From: Trujillonella humicola
GTDB taxonomy: Bacteria; Actinomycetota; Actinomycetes; Mycobacteriales; Geodermatophilaceae
Direction: 5' to 3'
Assembly (NCBI RefSeq): GCF_046233715.1
Contig: NZ_JBJNRJ010000013.1
Coordinates: forward strand, 42,377-106,376
DNA length: 64,000 nucleotides
How positions within the stretch are numbered: the first letter of the stretch is position 1; each line of letters begins with the position of its first letter. A program made the translations under genes and the position numbers. This document shows positions 59,100-64,000 of this stretch, one piece after another. The notes under the pieces are model-generated. The model ran no database searches and was not told the origin of the DNA. It worked only from the letters and a program-made list of their open reading frames with translations.

Positions 59100-59273
59100 C
59101 GCCCGCGAGCCCGCGCAGGCGGTCGGATAGGCGATGCCTACGGGCCGCGAGATTTCTCGTCACGGCCACCGGCACCGGAGCGCCTCGGCTCCGGTAGACA
59201 TGTGCTCTGCCCGGTATGGGGGAACGGTGAGACGAGCCGCCCTGCCCCGCCGAGCCGTGGCGCGGGGGAACCG

Positions 59274-60329
59274 ATGACGCAGATGCCCCTCCTCGAGCTG
59301 GCCGAGATCGCGGCCTCCACCGGCCCCCTGCTCGACCGCTCGCAGGACATGCTCGAGGCTCTTCGCCGCATCGTGCCGTTCGACGCCGCATGGCTGGCGC
59401 TCGCCGACCCGATGGGCAGCAGCTACACCACGATCGCGAGTACCGCCTTCGGTGAGAGCACCTTGCGGTACCTGAACGGTCCCGCCATGGCGCACGACAT
59501 CGAGGTGACCCATACCGATCCCGCACGCCCGCCGCTGAGCCCGTCCGACCTGCCCTACCCAGCCGCGGACCTGCCGACATGGGCCGAGTGCTTCATCCCC
59601 GCGGGCTTCCACGAGGCCCTGGGGGTCGCGCTGTTCGGGGAAGGGCAGCGCCACGTCGGGCACCTGGCGCTGCTCTTCGGCAGCAAGGAGCCGCCGCCAC
59701 TGGCCATGCGGCGTCGGCTGCACTACCTCACCCCCATCCTGGCGCGCGGGTCGGATCCGTTCCGTTCGCCGGCCGCCGCGGCGCAGATGGTGCGGGGGGC
59801 GACCGCCGGGGCGGTGCTGTGCCGCGAGGGCGCCACCCGTCCCCTGCCGGGCCTCGACGGCGACGCCCTGCTCACCGCGGGATCGCCCGTCGTCACCCTC
59901 GCCCACTCGTGCCTCGATGACGGCCACGTGTACGGGTCCTTCCTCTGGCCGCGTGGCGGCCGCCACGCCCCGGACGGGCACGTCCGCGTGACCGTCCTGG
60001 CCGGTACCGACGAGGCACCGGCGAGCGTGCTGGGAACGGTGGTCCTGTCCCCCGTGGCCGACCTGCGCGGGCTGACACCGCGCGAGCTGGAGGTGCTCGG
60101 GTTGCTCGTCGACGGGTGCTCCAACCAGCAGATCGCCCGCGCGCTGGTCGTGACCCCGCGGACCGTGGCAGCGCACCTGGAGCACATCCTCGCCAAGCTC
60201 GACGCGCCCACGCGGACGCTCGCCGCGGTGCGGGCCGAGCGCGAAGGCCTCTACGTGCCCTCCACCTCGTCGCCCTGCCGCGCACCGACGGGCACGACGG
60301 CCGGCACACCGCCCCGACGCTGCCGCTGA
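59274..60329 (+). CDS. GAF-domain LuxR-family transcriptional regulator
   Basis: 351 aa. GAF-like N-terminal domain (ALRRIVPFDAAWLALADPMG), central region, then an intact LuxR HTH: LTPRELEVLGLLVDGCSNQQ and VTPRTVAAHLEHILAKLD near residues 265-310. Paralogue of the 56706 product, whose HTH is worn. ATG after GCGGGGGAACCG. Likely regulates the dehydrogenase/DJ-1 genes nearby through the inverted repeats; inference from layout. Confidence 0.88.
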   Translation: MTQMPLLELAEIAASTGPLLDRSQDMLEALRRIVPFDAAWLALADPMGSSYTTIASTAFGESTLRYLNGPAMAHDIEVTHTDPARPPLSPSDLPYPAADLPTWAECFIPAGFHEALGVALFGEGQRHVGHLALLFGSKEPPPLAMRRRLHYLTPILARGSDPFRSPAAAAQMVRGATAGAVLCREGATRPLPGLDGDALLTAGSPVVTLAHSCLDDGHVYGSFLWPRGGRHAPDGHVRVTVLAGTDEAPASVLGTVVLSPVADLRGLTPRELEVLGLLVDGCSNQQIARALVVTPRTVAAHLEHILAKLDAPTRTLAAVRAEREGLYVPSTSSPCRAPTGTTAGTPPRRCR

Positions 60330-60399
60330 GCGGGAACATCCATCCGCGGGCGGTCATGGAGCTGCCTGGCCACAGCGCACAGGGTGATCAGAGACGACC

Positions 60400-60430
60400 C
60401 AGGGCGCCCACCGAATCGGTGAGCGCCCTG
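60400..60430 (-). terminator. Hairpin downstream of tRNA-Ala fragment
   Basis: CAGGGCGC pairs with GCGCCCTG, with an inner ACCG-CGGT stem. It begins 10 bases past the tRNA 3' end on the minus strand and is probably the native terminator of that tRNA gene. Confidence 0.7.
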
Positions 60431-60440
60431 GTCATCGGGG

Positions 60441-60481
60441 TGGAGCTGAGGGGACTCGAACCCCTGACCCCCACACTGCCA
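60441..60481 (-). tRNA. 3' half of tRNA-Ala(GGC), truncated
   Basis: Read on the minus strand: anticodon loop CTGGCAG (anticodon GGC), stem 3' strand TGTGG, variable region, a perfect T arm (AGGGG / TTCGAGT / CCCCT), acceptor 3' strand CAGCTCC and discriminator A. The expected 5' anticodon strand CCACA and everything before it are missing; the sequence there (ACGGC) does not pair. Typical attachment-site remnant of an element that integrates in tRNA 3' ends. Confidence 0.8.
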
Positions 60482-60974
60482 GGCCGTCGTGATCGCGTTC
60501 GCAGAGGTCCGTCCATGTCCTGAAACACTGTCTGACCTGCTGTTTCGTCGTGATCCGGAACAGCGGCGGGCACCGGCGAACGACCACGAAATCACCGCAA
60601 CTGCAACCAGAGCTGCAACCAGCCTGGGCCGGTGGATCAGCGGCGGGCCGCCGGCGTGAGCTCGTGCATGCCGTAACTGTTGTCGTCGGGGTTGACGGCG
60701 ACGCCCGGCGCGACAAGCTCGTGGTGCGGTCGAGTACGTCGGCCGACAGCCGCCGGCCGATCGACCACCCCACCGGGCGGTTCGACGGATCTGCACGTCC
60801 TGGACCGATCGACGCATCGGGGACCGGGAGCGTCACCCCACTGCCAGGCGTGCTTGAGGGGGTTCGTGGACGTGCGTAGAAGTGCAAACGCGCATACCAG
60901 AACGACGTGCGGTCTTGAGGAGACTGCCAAACTCGCCACCGCTCACCGGGCGCAAACTCCGCGGGCGGTGCGGT
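60482..60974. other. Island edge, no supported gene
   Basis: About 490 bases of lower GC than the left side. Several frames are open on both strands but none has codon use or family features I trust; one minus frame ends NPDDNSYGMHELTPAARR (stop near 60637) and might be the tail of a degraded gene. No integrase is visible. Confidence 0.4.
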
Positions 60975-61391
60975 TCAGCTCCTGGATCTCGAGGTACCCG
61001 CTGACGACCGCTGGCTGAGGTGGCCCCCGCCGGGCGGTTGGACCGCCCCTCCCCCGTTCGCGGAGCCCGCGGCGAGGGCAACCGCCCAGCGCTTCGTCCC
61101 CGGAAGCCTGCGGACGAGGCCCTCGGCAGCCAGCCGGGCGTATGCCCGTGTGACGGTGGTGGGATCGATGTTCCAGGCCGACGCAAGGCTCCGCGCCGAC
61201 GGCAGCGCCGTCCCGGACGCTAGGCACCGGGACCGAATCTCGTCGGCCAGCCGACGCCGCACACACTCGAACATCGGCACGTGCCCGTCGGGCACGCACA
61301 GCTCCGTCTCACCTGCTGTCAGCCGCGGACCGCCCTGGCGCCTCACGTCAGCGATGCCGAGGTTGGAGGCGCTCCTTTCGGTCTCACCCAT
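60975..61391 (-). CDS. GntR-family winged-helix regulator, short type
   Basis: 138 aa. HTH region FECVRRRLADEIRSRCLASG, LPSARSLASAWNIDPTTVTR, AYARLAAEGLVRRLPG, the GntR pattern, and only a short tail, as in the YtrA-like or effector-less group. Start ATG 61391 overlaps the stop of the hydrolase by eight bases. The first 38 residues are not part of the domain, so a later start is possible. Two-gene operon with the hydrolase. Confidence 0.75.
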   Translation of the reverse strand: MGETERSASNLGIADVRRQGGPRLTAGETELCVPDGHVPMFECVRRRLADEIRSRCLASGTALPSARSLASAWNIDPTTVTRAYARLAAEGLVRRLPGTKRWAVALAAGSANGGGAVQPPGGGHLSQRSSAGTSRSRS

Positions 61392-62295
61392 CGAGGAAGC
61401 GCAGCAAGGCGTCGTTCACGACGGACGGAGCCTCCTGCTGCAGCCAGTGATTGGCGCCCGGCACCGTGACCACGGCCCTGAGATCCGTGACAACGCCGTC
61501 CATCACGGAGGGCGGCATGAACGACGCGACCGGGTCCTCGGCTCCAGCTAGGAACATGGCGGGCGCGTCGATGGTCCGGCCGTGGTACGGCGCGAGCAGT
61601 TCCCAGTTCCGATCGAAGTTCCGGTACCAGTTCAATCCGCCGGTGAAGCCGCGACGAGTGAGCGCCTCCACGAAGACGGCGTGCTCATCGGCCGTCTGGA
61701 ACGCCGGGTGACGCGGGATCGGGGCGTCCGCCCAACCGGACCTGTCGGTGACCCAGCCTCCGTGCAGCGCACGAGGCACATCGGCGGCGAAGGCCGCGTC
61801 GGCGACGCCCGGCTGCTGGAGCCACAGCATGTAGAAGTCGTCACCCACCATCTGGCGGAAGAACTGCATGGGAGGAGCCGGCGTCCGAGGTGTGTAAGGC
61901 ACGCTCAGCGCGACGATCCCGCGCACGCGCTCGGAGTGCAGCAGCGCCGTGTGCCAGGCGACGTAGGCACCGAAGTCGTGACCCACGAGGGTGGCCTGCT
62001 TCAGCCCCAGCGCATCGAGCACCCCCACGACATCGCCCGTGAGACGCATGACGTCGGTGTGCTCGATGTCGGCGGGTCCCATGGTTCGGCCATAGCCGCG
62101 TTGGTCGAAGGCGATCGCCTGCCGGCCGCTCGCTGCGATGGCCGGCAGCTGGTGACGCCACGAGAACCACAGTTCCGGAAAGCCGTGGAGGAAGACCACG
62201 GGATCTCCCGCGCCCAGGGTCACCACATGCACGTCGAGGTCCCCGACGTCGATCTGACGGTGGACCGGACCATCACCCGTTGACGACAGGGACAT
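61384..62295 (-). CDS. Alpha/beta hydrolase, epoxide hydrolase type
   Basis: 303 aa, ATG after GGAGG. HGFPELWFSWRHQLP gives the oxyanion HGxP; the nucleophile is Asp in VGHDFGAYVAW; the acid lies in LAGAEDPVA and the His in GANHWLQQEAP. Asp nucleophile and the HGFPE motif match epoxide hydrolases and related dehalogenases. Substrate unknown. Base use is less GC-rich than in genes left of 60.4 kb, in line with the island. Confidence 0.87.
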   Translation of the reverse strand: MSLSSTGDGPVHRQIDVGDLDVHVVTLGAGDPVVFLHGFPELWFSWRHQLPAIAASGRQAIAFDQRGYGRTMGPADIEHTDVMRLTGDVVGVLDALGLKQATLVGHDFGAYVAWHTALLHSERVRGIVALSVPYTPRTPAPPMQFFRQMVGDDFYMLWLQQPGVADAAFAADVPRALHGGWVTDRSGWADAPIPRHPAFQTADEHAVFVEALTRRGFTGGLNWYRNFDRNWELLAPYHGRTIDAPAMFLAGAEDPVASFMPPSVMDGVVTDLRAVVTVPGANHWLQQEAPSVVNDALLRFLDG

Positions 62296-62324
62296 CGAAC
62301 CTCCAGGAGCACACCAAGGCGGAA

Positions 62325-62396
62325 TCAGCGGATGAGCCGGCCCGAGTCGACCGGCAGCGCGACCCCGGTGACGTAGCGAGCCGCTGGTGGAACGAG
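62325..62396 (-). pseudogene. C-terminal fragment of a short-chain dehydrogenase
   Basis: A minus frame encodes LVPPAARYVTGVALPVDSGR and LIR before TGA. The ARYVTGxALPVDxG ending is typical of SDR proteins. Nothing of the Rossmann core is found upstream, so it is a remnant just before the hydrolase gene. Confidence 0.6.
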
Positions 62397-63109
62397 GACT
62401 TGGCAGGCGTTGCTCCTGTCGATCCGCTCCGGCCCCGAGGGATCGAGAGCACGCGCACTGTGGGCTGCGGACCGGCGAGGTCCTCACGCGCCGGGGAGTC
62501 CGCGTCGGCGGGGAACAGGTCGTGCGGAGGCTGGTGCGGCACCCGGGCCGTGTCCACCGGCGTCGGCAAGACCAGGGTCAACGGATGCTGGGCGACCTCT
62601 CGGCAGTCCACGGCCTCGGCGGCTCGGACGGTCTTGGGCACGTCCTCCAGCGTGGCGAGCGACCACGGACCGGTCGTGACGGTGGCAGAGTCGCCCGCCA
62701 TCGCGCTCGTCTCAGACCTTCTGGAGCGGGCGAAACGGCGGGCACGCTGCCGACCACGCCACACCGGTGTGCGGCCACCGCTCGTCGACCTCGCCCGACG
62801 ATGTGCGCTCCACTGCTCGACTCAGCCTCACACCCGTCCACCGAGAAAGGTTCGTACACGGTTGATTGTGGCGGACGTTAGCTCGGTCGTACATGGCGGT
62901 CAAGGCGGGTCTGAACCGAGGCGCCGGAGTCCGAAGCGCAGACCGCACACGGCGGACCAGGTCTGGCCGGCGTAGCGCGAGACATCCCGACCAAGGGCGC
63001 AGCTCGCACCCTCGGTGATTCGTGACGAAGGACGTGGATCCCCCGACGGCCGCCGTTCGACGAGCGTCCAGCCGAGGGCCTCTAGGTCGCGAACGACCTC
63101 GGCCTCGCT
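62397..63109. other. Degenerate stretch with no intact gene
   Basis: About 700 bases between an SDR fragment and serA fragments. Open frames are short and overlapping. Holds two direct repeats of GGTYGTACAYGG (62849 and 62885, the first with an extra T). One minus frame with MWASEAEVVRDLEALGWTLV looks protein-like but is unassigned. Confidence 0.4.
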
Positions 63110-63506
63110 GGCCCACACGGGACCCCGCCAGCATCAACTCGGAAGTCGCGTAGGCCCGGTTGTCGGCGCGTGTTCGAGTAGGGCGCGTTGAACCGCCACT
63201 CCCGCGGCGGCCGCCGCCGCGAGGTCGATCTGGTGGTGCCGATGCAGAAGGCGACGACGACCGACAGCTCCGGGCGGCTGCGCAGGACCTGGGCGGCCAC
63301 CTGGGTTGTGGACCAGATGCCCAGTACGTCCACGCCGTCGACGGCGGCGATCGGGTCGGCTTCGTCCAGCCCCCCTCCCGCAGCGACTCGACCTCGTAGC
63401 CGGCGGCTTCCAGCAGGCCCGCCCCGACGGGGTCGATGCTCTCCGGCGACAGGGCTCCCAGCACGAACCGAACCTCCGCGACCGCAGGACCGCTGACGAC
63501 GGGCAC
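63110..63506 (-). pseudogene. serA: Phosphoglycerate dehydrogenase (serA) remnant
   Basis: Fragments in three frames spell the SerA N-terminal part: DPVGAGLLEAAGYEVESL, then DEADPIAAVDGVDVLGIWS, TTQVAAQVLRSRPELSVVVA, FCIGTT, then QIDLAAAAAAGVAV in another frame and FNAPYSNTR in the next. The FCIGT...DLxxAxxxGxxVFNAPYSNTRS stretch is a hallmark of SerA-type dehydrogenases. At least three shifts and no C-terminal half; a decayed gene. Confidence 0.75.
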
Positions 63507-63883
63507 CGGCCCGCGGCGCCGACGTGCCCAGGGATCCGCGCGTACTCCCCGGTCGGAACGGACGCGCGCCGGGCCGCGCGTGGCCCGTCACCACCATGTC
63601 CTCCGAGCACCTCTCTCGGACCCGGGGCGCCTCCGTCTCCGGCGGACCCGAGGCGTCGCCCGCCTGGGTCGTACACGGACGAATGACGTGGCCCGCACAC
63701 ATCTCGACCGTGTGTGCTAGAAATCACCCCGATAGGTCGTACACGGACAAGTTTCACCCGTCTCCTCAGCGGTCTCGACCGCTCGCGGTAGAGAACATCC
63801 TCGTTTCTGTCCCCCACCATCCGGAGTTCTGTCTAGTGAGAGTCACTCGAACTTCCCTGGTCCTCGCCATCGTCGGGGTGCTC
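63507..63883. other. Non-coding stretch before the insertion sequence
   Basis: About 375 bases with no supported gene. Includes the direct repeats listed separately and a dyad GCACACA-N9-TGTGTGC near 63693-63715. AT content is clearly higher than in the left 60 kb. Confidence 0.45.
63667..63750. repeat. Direct repeats GGTCGTACACGGACRA
   Basis: GGTCGTACACGGACGA (63667-63682) and GGTCGTACACGGACAA (63735-63750), 68 bases apart, with two weaker copies at 62849 and 62885. They frame the serA debris. Could be regulator or transposase binding sites; not identified. Confidence 0.5.
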
Positions 63884-64000
63884 CTAGGCCCTGTTTGATA
63901 AGTCGCGGAGATAGATGTTGATGTTGGTGATCTCGACGGTGGCGTCGTAGCGGACGGCGAGCTTGTCGTACCGGGTGGCGAAGGCGCGGTTCTGCTTGTG
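63884..64000 (-). mobile_element. 3' end of IS5-family transposase, 5' part beyond window
   Basis: The minus frame from the window edge to TAG at 63884 encodes QNRAFATRYDKLAVRYDATV then EITNINIYLRDLS. FATRYDKLAVRY is the conserved C-terminal end of IS5-family DDE transposases. The stop lies beside GGCCCTGTTTGATAAGTCGC, probably the terminal inverted repeat. The element continues to the right. Confidence 0.85.

Noticed and set aside
60441..60530. Complete tRNA gene
   Set aside because: No D arm, no 5' acceptor strand and no pairing 5' anticodon strand can be found upstream of the anticodon loop.
60251..60887. Minus-strand protein frames running through the tRNA fragment
   Set aside because: They translate the tRNA and its terminator (a typical false frame) and have no protein features.

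Overview
The window is very GC-rich, uses GTG starts freely and packs genes with ATGA, GTGA and TGATG overlaps. It carries DtxR/IdeR-type iron boxes, actinobacterial Zur-type zinc boxes and a SigB-type promoter. This points to a member of the Actinomycetota; the gene repertoire recalls the Geodermatophilaceae, but that placement is inference and no species is named.

Layout. 1-3.9 kb: zinc-starvation genes, namely an MRF/CobW-like protein, alternative ribosomal proteins L28, L33, S14 and S18, and a permease pair. 4-9.4 kb: iron uptake (a DUF2470-siderophore-interacting protein, a fused FecCD permease, a binding protein and an ATPase) with two IdeR boxes. 9.5-18 kb: zinc and heavy-metal transport, with an aztABCD-type locus, a CtpC-like P-type ATPase with its PacL-like partner, and a solitary ZnuA; three more Zur boxes lie here. 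In the aztABCD-type locus the ATPase has an in-frame stop, the permease has a +1 shift in a six-G run, and one of two AztD-like genes has a frameshift. 18-32 kb: mostly housekeeping or accessory single genes (ABC-F, oxidoreductases, methyltransferase, AlkZ-like glycosylase, HerA-like ATPase, FNT channel, metallopeptidase, enoyl-CoA hydratase). 32-35.3 kb: a third iron-box gene and, behind a SigB-type promoter, three envelope-stress proteins.

35.4-42.5 kb is the most distinctive region: a receiver protein, a PAS histidine kinase, two tandem cassettes of TasA/CalY-like secreted protein plus SipW-type signal peptidase, a third SipW-type secreted protein, a degenerate receiver-Hpt protein, a small exported peptide and a convergent OmpR-type regulator. 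The three secreted-protein genes share an upstream element (11-bp direct repeats at a fixed 48-nt distance from CAGAGTCGT), and a 796-bp segment is duplicated almost perfectly. 43-48.3 kb: an orphan FlbD-like gene and a MerR-type regulator whose two matching operators flank a tiny membrane protein and a three-gene membrane/cupredoxin-like operon. 48.3-53 kb: an amidohydrolase, two unknowns and a PAS-GGDEF-EAL protein. 53-60.3 kb: two related modules of zinc alcohol dehydrogenase, DJ-1/PfpI and GAF-LuxR genes; the second module's dehydrogenase is a remnant.

At 60.44 kb the 3' half of a tRNA-Ala(GGC) gene appears without its 5' half, behind a terminator hairpin. This marks the edge of an integrated or rearranged island. 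To its right, up to the window end, composition is less GC-rich and the content is a GntR regulator with an epoxide-hydrolase-like protein, fragments of an SDR and of serA, short direct repeats and the 3' end of an IS5-family transposase.
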